Source: GCA-016699835 sp964543905 (lineage in GTDB: Bacteria; Planctomycetota; Phycisphaerae; Phycisphaerales; UBA1924). From it: 64,000 nt of DNA. The DNA lies in assembly GCA_964543905.1 (NCBI GenBank), contig CAZIZO010000009.1, forward strand, positions 71,560 to 135,559, read 5' to 3'. The position numbers and the translations under genes were made by a program. Numbering within the stretch: the stretch's first letter is position 1; each line of letters starts with the position of its first letter. The notes beneath the pieces were generated by a model that searched no databases, had not been told where the DNA came from, and was given only the letters and a program-made list of their open reading frames with translations. Below, in pieces: positions 34,714 through 42,991 of the stretch.

Positions 34714-36426
34714 TCAGCAGCCCGCATCAAAGCGCGTCAGGTAGTACAACAGGTCGTCGATCGTGATCCCGCCGTCGGGGGTCGCGGTGGCGGTCCCGTC
34801 GTCGATGTCGGCCGTGATCTCGCCCGCCGCAAAGCGATCGAGATAGAACAGGAGGTCGTCGATCGTGATCCCGCCGTCGGGCGTGCCGGTGTTGGTGCCG
34901 TCGTCGAAGTCGGCGACGCAGCCGACGCGGGCGCTGAAGAGACCGTGGGTGTTGTCGGTGAACACGAGTTTGAAGACGAGTTCACCACCCGAGGTCCACT
35001 GCCCCAGACCCGACTCGGTGGAATCGTGCTCAAAGACGATGGAGCGAATGATCTTGTCGCCCCCTTCCGGAACGTGGAAGGATTGCCCAGCGCGCGCGAT
35101 GGCACGCACGGTCCCCGCCCGGTCGGCGGCAAAGAGTGCCATCGATCGCGCGGGCGTGACGTCCGCGCCGCGCAGATGGGCCGTGAACGCGATCCGACCC
35201 GAGCGGCTGGCGCGAGGCTCGCCCAAGATGTTGTAGACCGTGCCGGGGGCCTGGTCCGCGGCCTGGTCGCCCCGACGGACGATGCGGCGAGGCGAAACGG
35301 CTCCCGGATCGAGCACGAAGACGCCCGCGTTGTTCTCGCTTGTCACGTGGCCTGTGAGGTACGCGAGGAACGCGATGCCGCCACGGGGCATCAGCGAGAG
35401 CCGCCTCGCAAAGGACGCGAAGAAGACGCCGGGCATGTCGGGAACGGGGTCTTGGGCCCGCACGACGGGCACGGGACCGGAGCCCGTGTCTATGCAAAGC
35501 ACCTGATCAAACGGGCCACCGAACGAGGGAGCGACCCGTGCGAAGAAGGCGATGGTGCCCGCGTCGATGATGAGCGGCTCACCCGAGAGTTCGGCCCAGG
35601 TGCGCCCGGGGTCGTTGGGAACAGGTGCGCCGGTCAGGGCCACCTGGCTGAGCGTTCCGAAGCGATCGGTGAACAGCCCCAAGGCGTAGTTCGTCGGAGC
35701 GGGGGCGGAACCCACGCCCGCCTCGGAGCGAAACACGACCTTGCCGAGATCGTTGAGCGAAGGCGAGCCGAGGGAGCGCAGGCGAGAATCGGGCGGAAGA
35801 TTGGGCCCCGGCGCGGGCGTGGCGGTGCTGTAGACGGTCGAGCCCGGAACGATCTGGATCGCCGTTCCTGTGGACCACGCCGAGCGTCCGGATGGCGAGA
35901 GTGGGACCAACCCCGGCAACGTCTGCTGATTGATCGCGTCGCGTGCCACCAGCCCGAGCGACGTCGATTCGACAAACAGAGCCACGTTGGTCTGCTCGGT
36001 CGAAGGGGGCGTTCCCTCCACCACGACGCCCGAAAGGGCGATGTTCTTGGCCCAGTTGAAGGCGGCGGTGGGGATGGCACGGAGCGTGCCGTTGGGCATG
36101 CCGGGGGCCGGGTCGCCCTCGCGAGCGAGGAGGGCGAACGAGCCGCCGCGGTTGGACCACAGCGAACCGTCATTCGCGAACGTGACATCCGTGCCCGCGA
36201 GGCGAGCCCAGAAAAGAATGCGGCCGTCTTCGGCGATCCGCGGGTCGGAAACGGCTTCAAACGTCAGCGACGTGCCGGGCGCGGCCTGCCCAGAGAGGGC
36301 AATCGTGGTGTATCGGATTTGACGGGCAAGCGACGGCGTCGCAAGGCACGCGGCAAGCAGGGCGGGTGCCAGGAACCGGGCGAGGGGGATCGGACGACGT
36401 TGCGCAGGATGAACGGCCTGAGTCAT
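34714..36426 (-). CDS. Secreted propeller-like repeat protein with GC-type dockerin tail
   Basis: 570 residues. A signal peptide (IPLARFLAPALLAACLATPSLA) is followed by five to six repeats of the type 'ALSGQAAPGT...DGRILFWARL' (starting near residues 30, 75, 240, 305, 355), a pattern common in planctomycete secreted proteins and probably a beta-propeller. The last 68 residues are a duplicated EF-hand-like module, CVADFDDGTN to LTRFDAGC. AGGGG lies eight bases before the ATG at 36426. It is divergent from the prepilin-like gene (258 bp). Confidence 0.75.
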   Translation of the reverse strand: MTQAVHPAQRRPIPLARFLAPALLAACLATPSLARQIRYTTIALSGQAAPGTSLTFEAVSDPRIAEDGRILFWARLAGTDVTFANDGSLWSNRGGSFALLAREGDPAPGMPNGTLRAIPTAAFNWAKNIALSGVVVEGTPPSTEQTNVALFVESTSLGLVARDAINQQTLPGLVPLSPSGRSAWSTGTAIQIVPGSTVYSTATPAPGPNLPPDSRLRSLGSPSLNDLGKVVFRSEAGVGSAPAPTNYALGLFTDRFGTLSQVALTGAPVPNDPGRTWAELSGEPLIIDAGTIAFFARVAPSFGGPFDQVLCIDTGSGPVPVVRAQDPVPDMPGVFFASFARRLSLMPRGGIAFLAYLTGHVTSENNAGVFVLDPGAVSPRRIVRRGDQAADQAPGTVYNILGEPRASRSGRIAFTAHLRGADVTPARSMALFAADRAGTVRAIARAGQSFHVPEGGDKIIRSIVFEHDSTESGLGQWTSGGELVFKLVFTDNTHGLFSARVGCVADFDDGTNTGTPDGGITIDDLLFYLDRFAAGEITADIDDGTATATPDGGITIDDLLYYLTRFDAGC

Positions 36427-36684
36427 GTTCGAGCCCCTGTGGAGGCGGCGTGTGAACGACATCCGTGTGCCGCGGCCGTCGCCGAACCAACCCGCGAGCC
36501 TCACCGCGGTATCGGCAGCATCACCCCACGCCCCCTTGCCATCGTGTCCTACCACCCGATCCCGCGCGGGTTGCACGTGAAAGACGAAAAATCCTGTCGG
36601 GGCTGCAACTCCCAGATGTCACGCGTGTATGCCCCAACGACGCGGCAGATTGACCTGCCGATGGTCCTGCACAGGGGTTTTCTC

Positions 36685-37701
36685 ATGACGTGTACTCGAT
36701 GCGGCTCCGCCGGTCGTCCTGCCTTTGCCCTCTTGGACCTGCTGACGCTGCTGGCGCTCGCGACGATCGTCGTGGCCCTGCTGAGCGTCATGGGCACGCG
36801 CTCGCGCCATCTGGGACAACTGGGCGAGTCGATGGCGAATCTCAAGTTCTACGCGTCCGGGTCGCAGAGTTATGCGGCGGACTACGCCGATCGATTCTGG
36901 TCGTTCTCGTGGAGACCCAACAACGTGCCCGCGGACGCGGACCCCGATCTGAGGGCGTCCGCGCTCGGGAGTGACACGGCCGCCGCCGCCGCGCAGGCGA
37001 TCCAGGTCCTGCGTCGCCGCGCCAATCGTCCGGACATCCAGATCGTGACCAACTGGATCCCGCACATCTTGTACAGCCACCTGGTGCTGGCCGAACACAT
37101 GGACGCGGAGTTGCCCGCGCGATTCGCTGTTTCGCCCGGGGATCGCGAGCGGCTCCGCTGGGCGAACGACCCCGCCGGATTTGATCGGGGGATCTACACG
37201 CCCAACCCGGGCACGGGAGAGACCGCCAAGCGATGGCCCTACTCCAGCAGTTACGAACTCGGCCCGGCGTTCTCCGGGCCGGATAGCGGCCAGAACGCGA
37301 TTACGCAGTCGAATCAATCGAGTATCTATGTCGTTCCCTCCACGCCCAACGTGCTCGGCACGCGGCTGCTGAGCGAGGTCGTTCACCCCTCCCACAAAGC
37401 GATGGTTTGGGAGCAGTATTCTCGGTACCACGCGCCGCGGGCCGCGTTTTTCATGTACACCGAGGCACGGTGCCCCATCCTGTTCGTCGATGGCAGCGTT
37501 CGCCCAAGGCTGACCCAGCAGGGAAACCGCGGATGGAACCCGGCGCAGCCCACGTCCACCTTCCCCATCACCATGACCCACACGACCATGGCGTGGGAGA
37601 GCGGGGCGAGCCTCCCAACGACGACGGTGCAAGGCAACTACCGATACACCCGGCAAGGCCTCCGCGGGCGAGACTTCGACGGCGCCGAAGTCATGCCGTA
37701 A
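36685..37701 (+). CDS. Prepilin-like (type II secretion/DUF1559-type) protein
   Basis: 338 residues. After a short cysteine-bearing leader (MTCTRCGSAGRPA) comes FALLDLLTLLALATIVVALL, a type IV prepilin helix with Asp at the +5 position in place of Glu. The remaining ~300 residues form a soluble domain with FVDGSVRPRL near its end, reminiscent of the 'H-x9-DG' end of DUF1559 planctomycete pseudopilins. AGGGG is seven bases upstream of the ATG; ATG 36661 is an alternative. It is the only plus-strand gene in the dockerin cluster. Confidence 0.7.
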   Translation: MTCTRCGSAGRPAFALLDLLTLLALATIVVALLSVMGTRSRHLGQLGESMANLKFYASGSQSYAADYADRFWSFSWRPNNVPADADPDLRASALGSDTAAAAAQAIQVLRRRANRPDIQIVTNWIPHILYSHLVLAEHMDAELPARFAVSPGDRERLRWANDPAGFDRGIYTPNPGTGETAKRWPYSSSYELGPAFSGPDSGQNAITQSNQSSIYVVPSTPNVLGTRLLSEVVHPSHKAMVWEQYSRYHAPRAAFFMYTEARCPILFVDGSVRPRLTQQGNRGWNPAQPTSTFPITMTHTTMAWESGASLPTTTVQGNYRYTRQGLRGRDFDGAEVMP

Positions 37702-37702
37702 C

Positions 37703-40078
37703 TCAGCAGCCGCCTTCGTACCGCTGGAGGAAGTACAGGAGGTCCTCGATCGTGACCCCGCCGTCGGGCGTGCCGGTGGCGCTCCCGTCGTCCAGGTCCG
37801 CCCGCGCCGTCCCAAGGTCGAAGATGAATAGGTAATAGAGCAGGTCTTCGATCGTGACCCCGCCATCGGGAAGCCCGGCGCCGCCGCCATCGTCCAGATC
37901 GGCCGGGCAGGCGATCTCCACACGCGCCGCGAGGCTTCGGACGCTGCCACACGCGTTGGTCACCACCACGTCGTACGACCCCGAATCACTCGCCATTGCC
38001 GGGTTGAGGATCAAGGTCATGGTGTGGGAGCCCGACACGTGCCCGCCATCGGTGAGCGGGATTCCATTTCGTCGCCAGACATAGGTCACGGGCTCCTCGG
38101 ATCGCGCCGTGACGTGAAGTTCGCGGGCCGCTCCGACCAGGGAACGCCCCGAGGCCGGACTGCTCGTGATCTCCGGCGCTCCGGATCGAAGCGTCCAGAC
38201 CTGGTCGAGGACCCGATCCGGGTCCGCACCGCCGATCATGATCGCCTGCCCGCGCAACTCATCGAACACAAACCCGGCGCCAAAGCGCGGCGTCGGGGGC
38301 AGGTCCGAGATGGGGCTCCAATCGTCGCCGACCAACTCCCACGCGTCGTCGATCGGCTGATTGTCGGCGATGAGGCCGCCGATCAGCACCAGACGATTCC
38401 GGGCGGAGTCAAAGACCAACCCATGCTCGTCACGCGGCGCGGGGACATCACCATCGAAATGCATCGGCGTCCAGGCGTTTCCATCCCACGCCCACGCGTC
38501 GTTGGCATACCCGATCCCATTCGCAAAGCCACCGAAGAGCACGACCTGCCCGCGGATCGGATCAAAGGCCATGGCGGCGTGCACGCGCGGCGCGGGACGC
38601 AGCGGGGGTGACTTGAGGGTCCATGTTATCCCATTCCACACCCACGTCTCGTCGCTTCGTCCGCTGGCATCCTCACCCCCAAAGAGCACCGCCTGGCGTC
38701 GCACGGGGTCATAGGCCAACGCGGGCGCACGCCGGGGCGAGGGTCCCACCTGCGACGCCAGGGTCCATCGCGAGCCATCCCACTCCCAGGTCTCGCCACT
38801 CAATAATGAGTTATTCTGCCCACCGAAGTGGATGGCCACGTTCCGCGTGGAATCGAAGCACATCGCCGCCCGCTCCACGACGCCCGGACGCTCGCCCGGC
38901 GGGGCTGGTTTCTGCTCCCAGTTCGACCCGTTCCATTCCCAGGTGTCGTTGAGAAGCCCGCCCGTTCCTCGCCCCCCCACGACGATCGTGACCCCACGAG
39001 CGGAGTCGTACGCGACGCCCGGGTACACGCGATGCGGAGGCACCACGCGCGTCCCACGCGAGGTCCACTCGATCCCATCCCAAATCCATGTCCCGCTGAA
39101 GTGGGTATCCGGGGGCGTCATCGTGCGCCCCCCAAACATAAGTGTTTGCCGCGCACGCTCGTCGTACGCCGCGGACACGAACGCGCGAGCGCTCGGAATC
39201 TCCGCTGGAGGCCCCGGGATCCACTCGTTGCCGTTGTACTCCCACGTGTCCATCAACGGCGACGCGCCCACGCCTAGCCCGCCAAACAGGACCACGCGCC
39301 GCCGGGCCCGGTCATACGCCATGGCATGCGAGTGTCGCCCTGGGGGCGTGCCGGCCCCCGTCGCCCGAAGCGACCACGCCGCGCCGTCCCATTCCCAAGT
39401 ATCACTCTGATACCCCGCGGACCCGAACAGCCCGCCAAAGAGCACGACGACCCCGCGCTGCGCGTCAAACGCCATGCCCGCGCCGGATCGCGCCGAGATC
39501 GGGCCGTTCCCGATGATTGTCCACTGACTCCCATCCCACGTCCGCGTCTCGTTGGAGGTCCCTCCTCCACTCGTCGATCCACCGAACACGACCACGTTGC
39601 GCCGCACTTCGTCGTACGCCATCGCCATGCGCCGCCGCGCGGGCGTCGAGAACGGCGTGAGGTCCACCCACGCTTGCCCGTCCCATTCCCACAGATCGGC
39701 GAGCGTCACCCCCATCGATGTCCGCCCCCCAAACAGGACGACGCGTCCGCGATCTCGATCAAAGGCCACCCCCGCCTCGCTCCGCGCCGGAGGTCGAACC
39801 AACCCTTGAGCCACCACCGACCAGCGCCCGTCGCTCCACTGCCACAGGTCCGGGTAGGTCCCACGCCCGTTCGTTGCGTTCGCGCCCCCCAACATCAACA
39901 CACGCGAACGTGCCGAGTCGTACGTCATCGCGTACGAGGCACGCGCATCGGGGCGAGGCGACTCGGCGTACCGTGGCTCGCACGTCGGCTGCGCGCTCGC
40001 AACTCCTCCCGCGAGCATCCAGAGCACCGCCGGAGCCCGAGCACCATTCCATCTGCGAATCGGCGGCGTGCTCAGCAT
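37703..40078 (-). CDS. Secreted Kelch-repeat / Ig-like protein with GC-type dockerin tail
   Basis: 791 residues. A signal peptide (ARAPAVLWMLAGGVASAQ) leads into about a dozen Kelch units (~45-610) of the form 'YDSARSRVLMLGG...DTWEWDG.W', expected to fold as beta-propellers. An Ig-like domain (~631-718: YVWRRNGIPLTDGG, DVVVTNACGSV) and a duplicated EF-hand-like tail (CPADLDDGGG to LQRYEGGC) follow. The SD AAGGTGAAGGGG directly precedes ATG 40078. It is a paralogue of the next upstream gene. An adhesive or glycan-binding role is inferred. Confidence 0.85.
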   Translation of the reverse strand: MLSTPPIRRWNGARAPAVLWMLAGGVASAQPTCEPRYAESPRPDARASYAMTYDSARSRVLMLGGANATNGRGTYPDLWQWSDGRWSVVAQGLVRPPARSEAGVAFDRDRGRVVLFGGRTSMGVTLADLWEWDGQAWVDLTPFSTPARRRMAMAYDEVRRNVVVFGGSTSGGGTSNETRTWDGSQWTIIGNGPISARSGAGMAFDAQRGVVVLFGGLFGSAGYQSDTWEWDGAAWSLRATGAGTPPGRHSHAMAYDRARRRVVLFGGLGVGASPLMDTWEYNGNEWIPGPPAEIPSARAFVSAAYDERARQTLMFGGRTMTPPDTHFSGTWIWDGIEWTSRGTRVVPPHRVYPGVAYDSARGVTIVVGGRGTGGLLNDTWEWNGSNWEQKPAPPGERPGVVERAAMCFDSTRNVAIHFGGQNNSLLSGETWEWDGSRWTLASQVGPSPRRAPALAYDPVRRQAVLFGGEDASGRSDETWVWNGITWTLKSPPLRPAPRVHAAMAFDPIRGQVVLFGGFANGIGYANDAWAWDGNAWTPMHFDGDVPAPRDEHGLVFDSARNRLVLIGGLIADNQPIDDAWELVGDDWSPISDLPPTPRFGAGFVFDELRGQAIMIGGADPDRVLDQVWTLRSGAPEITSSPASGRSLVGAARELHVTARSEEPVTYVWRRNGIPLTDGGHVSGSHTMTLILNPAMASDSGSYDVVVTNACGSVRSLAARVEIACPADLDDGGGAGLPDGGVTIEDLLYYLFIFDLGTARADLDDGSATGTPDGGVTIEDLLYFLQRYEGGC

Positions 40079-40242
40079 CCCCTTCACCTTTCCGTGGTCC
40101 CCCCACGAGTCTGCCAGAATCCGAGAGCGTATCTCCATATGCCCTCCAACACAAGTCGCCTCGTGACCAAACACGACACCGCGCCCTCACGACGAGCGCC
40201 CACTTTCGCCTCGTGTCCAAACCAACAGTTCGGCGCCGTCCG

Positions 40243-40273
40243 AAAAAAAAGCCCGCGCTCATGAGCGCGGGCT
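40243..40273 (-). terminator. Intrinsic terminator of the second Kelch gene
   Basis: Perfect 11-bp stem AGCCCGCGCTC / GAGCGCGGGCT with a 2-nt loop, followed on the minus strand by a run of eight T, 26 bp after the stop at 40299. Confidence 0.9.
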
Positions 40274-40298
40274 GGTACCAATCCTGATGAAACTGAAC

Positions 40299-42689
40299 TT
40301 AACAACCCGCGTCGTACCGGACCAGGTAATACAGCAGGTCGTCGATCGTCACGCCGCCATCGGGAACGCCCGTGCTGCTGCCGTCGTCGATATCGGCACC
40401 GGCGTTGCCCGCACGCCAGAGTTGGATGTAGTAGAGCAAGTCGTCGATCGTGACACCGCCGTCGGGCGTTCCGGTGCCCGTGCCATCGTCGTAATCGGCG
40501 ACGCACCCGATCACGAGTTGGGCCGCGGTGCTGGGCGATGAACCGCACGAGTTGGTCGCGACGCAGCGATACATCCCGGCCTCCGCCGCGGTGATGTTCG
40601 ACACGGTCAGCGTGTTGGTCAGCACGCCCGAATATGGACCGCCGTCGGAGATGTTGACCCCGTCCTTCTGCCACTGGTACGCGATCGGCGTGACCCCGGC
40701 GCAGAAGGCGCTGAACGTCACCGACTGCCCCGCTCCCGTCGATCGTCCGACGGGCTGCGTCTGGAAGGACGGCGCACCGGTCTCGAGCCAACGCCCGTCG
40801 GTGATGTATCGGGTCGGGTCCAAGCCACCGAAGGCGAAGGTCACGCCTCGCGTCTCCTCGAAGACCTGCCCGTGCCCCTGCCGCGCACCAAGATTCGGCG
40901 TGGCGTTCAACTGGAGCCAGTTGGCGCCGTCAAACTCCCACGTCTCGCTGCTCCGGCCCGCGAGGGTAAACCCGCCCGTCATCACGACCTTGCCGCGTGC
41001 CGCATCGAACGACATCGCGGCCTCATCGCGAGCCGACGGGCCCGAGACCGACAGTTGGGTCCACACGGTCCCGTTCCAGACCCACGTGTCGCTCGTCAAG
41101 CCCACCACGTTGTCCGACCCGCCGAACAGCACGACGTTGCCGCGGACGGCGTCATACGTCATGGCCGCGTGGACGCGCGGCGTCGGCCCCGTCGTCGCCT
41201 TCAAGGTCCAGGCCGTCCCGTTCCACTCCCAGGTGTCCTGTACAAACCCGACGCCGCCCGCGCCCTCGTCGCCGCCGAAGAGGACGACGACGTCGCGTGC
41301 CGAGTCGTAGGCCATCACGTGCGCCCGACGTGGCGACGGGCCGGGGCCACCCATCATGGACCAGTTCGACCCGTCAAAGAGCCACGTCTCCCCGCTGAAG
41401 AACGCACCGTTCTGACCGCCGAACAGGACCACCTTGCCCGAGCCTCGGTGGAAGGCGGCGGCGGAACGCTCACGCGCCGCGGGCGACGTGGCGGGCGAGA
41501 GGCTCGTCCACGTCTCGCCGTTGAAGACCCAGGTATCACCCAGCAGCCCGCTGCCGTTCTTCCCGCCGAAGAGCACGGTATTGCCCCGGGTCGAGTCGTG
41601 CGCCATGACGGGATAGATTCGCGCGGAAGGTGTGGAGCGATCGTTGCGGAGCGACCACTCGTTGCCATCGAACCAGCGCAGATCGGAGAAGAACTGCACG
41701 CCCGAGCCATCGATCGTGACGCCGCCAAAGACGAGCGACACGCCGCGCACGAGGTCATACGACATGTTGTGGAAGCCGCGCCCCACCAACCCCGGGGCGG
41801 TCAACTGCACCCATTGCGTGCCCGTCCATTCCCAGGTGTCATCGAAGAAGGTGGTGAAATCGAACCCGCCGGACATGTAGACCGTGTTGGCGATGCGGTC
41901 GTACGTCATGCCGTGGACAAATCGGGCGGGGGGATCGTTGGGCCCACCCCCGGCGGAAACTTGCGTCCAGTTGGTGCCGTTCCAGGTCCAGGTGTCGTTC
42001 GTCACGGTACTGCCATCGGAGCCGCCAAAGAGCACGATGGTATTGCTCCTCGCGTCGAAGGTCATCGCGGGGTTCCGGCGTGCCGACGGCGCGTTGGCCG
42101 GGGTGAGCAGGGTCCACGTCGTCCCGTCCCATGCCCAGGTTTCATTCAGATAGGCGCCCGTCGCGTCGCGTCCACCAAAGAGAATCGTCTGGCGACGAAC
42201 CGGGTCATACGCCAGGCCATACAGGCGACGAGGCGAAGGCGACGTCGCGGGCGTCCGTTGGGCCCAGTTGGTGCCGTCGAACTCCCACGTATCGCCAAAG
42301 ACCGTGCCGTCATAGCCGCCAAACATCACCATCATGCGACGATCGGAATCGAAGGAGAGGCACATGTCGTCGCGGTGCGAGGGCGACGGGCCCGTCAGAG
42401 CGACTTGTGTCCAGCGCGTGCTGTCGAACTCCCAGGTGTCGCCGTACATCCGCCCCAGCGTGCCGTCCACGCCCCCGAAGAGGACATACTTCCCGCGCAC
42501 GTGGTCATAGGCGCCGCCGAACGAGCCGCGCCCCACGGGACGCTTGGGGGTCTCCGCCCAACCCGGCGCGGGACACTGGGCCAGCACGGACGTGGGCAAA
42601 GCCATCACGCCCGCGCACGCCACGAGAGCGGCAGCAGGGGTGACACGAAGGGCGGCGCGAGCCCGGACCGAACGGATTTTGAACGACAT
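40299..42689 (-). CDS. Secreted Kelch-repeat / Ig-like protein with GC-type dockerin tail (paralogue)
   Basis: 796 residues with the same order as its neighbour: signal peptide (PAAALVACAGVMALPTSVLA), Kelch units (~35-615; recurring VLFGG and DTWEWNGT), one Ig-like domain (~633-722: YQWQKDGVNISDGG, YRCVATNSCGSS) and a duplicated calcium-loop tail (CVADYDDGTG to LVRYDAGC). GAGGAG is about nine bases upstream of ATG 42689. Close length and order point to gene duplication; the repeats are distinct enough that it is not very recent. Confidence 0.85.
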   Translation of the reverse strand: MSFKIRSVRARAALRVTPAAALVACAGVMALPTSVLAQCPAPGWAETPKRPVGRGSFGGAYDHVRGKYVLFGGVDGTLGRMYGDTWEFDSTRWTQVALTGPSPSHRDDMCLSFDSDRRMMVMFGGYDGTVFGDTWEFDGTNWAQRTPATSPSPRRLYGLAYDPVRRQTILFGGRDATGAYLNETWAWDGTTWTLLTPANAPSARRNPAMTFDARSNTIVLFGGSDGSTVTNDTWTWNGTNWTQVSAGGGPNDPPARFVHGMTYDRIANTVYMSGGFDFTTFFDDTWEWTGTQWVQLTAPGLVGRGFHNMSYDLVRGVSLVFGGVTIDGSGVQFFSDLRWFDGNEWSLRNDRSTPSARIYPVMAHDSTRGNTVLFGGKNGSGLLGDTWVFNGETWTSLSPATSPAARERSAAAFHRGSGKVVLFGGQNGAFFSGETWLFDGSNWSMMGGPGPSPRRAHVMAYDSARDVVVLFGGDEGAGGVGFVQDTWEWNGTAWTLKATTGPTPRVHAAMTYDAVRGNVVLFGGSDNVVGLTSDTWVWNGTVWTQLSVSGPSARDEAAMSFDAARGKVVMTGGFTLAGRSSETWEFDGANWLQLNATPNLGARQGHGQVFEETRGVTFAFGGLDPTRYITDGRWLETGAPSFQTQPVGRSTGAGQSVTFSAFCAGVTPIAYQWQKDGVNISDGGPYSGVLTNTLTVSNITAAEAGMYRCVATNSCGSSPSTAAQLVIGCVADYDDGTGTGTPDGGVTIDDLLYYIQLWRAGNAGADIDDGSSTGVPDGGVTIDDLLYYLVRYDAGC

Positions 42690-42991
42690 GATGCAGGTCT
42701 CCTCAGTGCTTCTCCCCAGCGACGAGCGCGCCGCGGGATGACTCATTCCCCCAATCGGAAGATAACACGCGAAACGATCGCGGCAACTCAAAAAAGGACT
42801 TTGAAGCAACTTCGCCACAACGCGCACCCGTCACAATCGCGCACGCGTCGAGTTATTGGCCACCGCATTCCCCCACGACTGGCACGCTCGCCCGGTTTGA
42901 TGCATGAGAGCAAAATCAGCCTTGCCGAAAGTAAAAAAGGCTGGGCAACATTGCCCAGCCTCACATAACTATATCGAGACGTTCCGCTGGT
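42690..42991. other. Intergenic region between same-strand secreted genes
   Basis: 302 bp. It holds the terminator of the upstream metalloprotease gene (42933-42961) and must hold the promoter of the Kelch gene starting at 42689. AT-rich patches near 42770-42800; no coding frame seen. Confidence 0.45.
42933..42961 (-). terminator. Intrinsic terminator of the metalloprotease gene
   Basis: Perfect 11-bp stem AGGCTGGGCAA / TTGCCCAGCCT with a 2-nt loop and a T-run on the minus strand, 31 bp after the stop at 42992. Confidence 0.9.

Noticed and set aside
33916..36660. Very long plus-strand open frame across ruvX and the propeller gene
   Set aside because: It is antisense to two clear genes and has low-complexity Arg/Gly content; only its last part, from 36685, is a real gene.
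40872..42968. Long plus-strand open frame opposite a Kelch gene
   Set aside because: Antisense shadow; the Kelch frame has signal peptide, repeats and tail.
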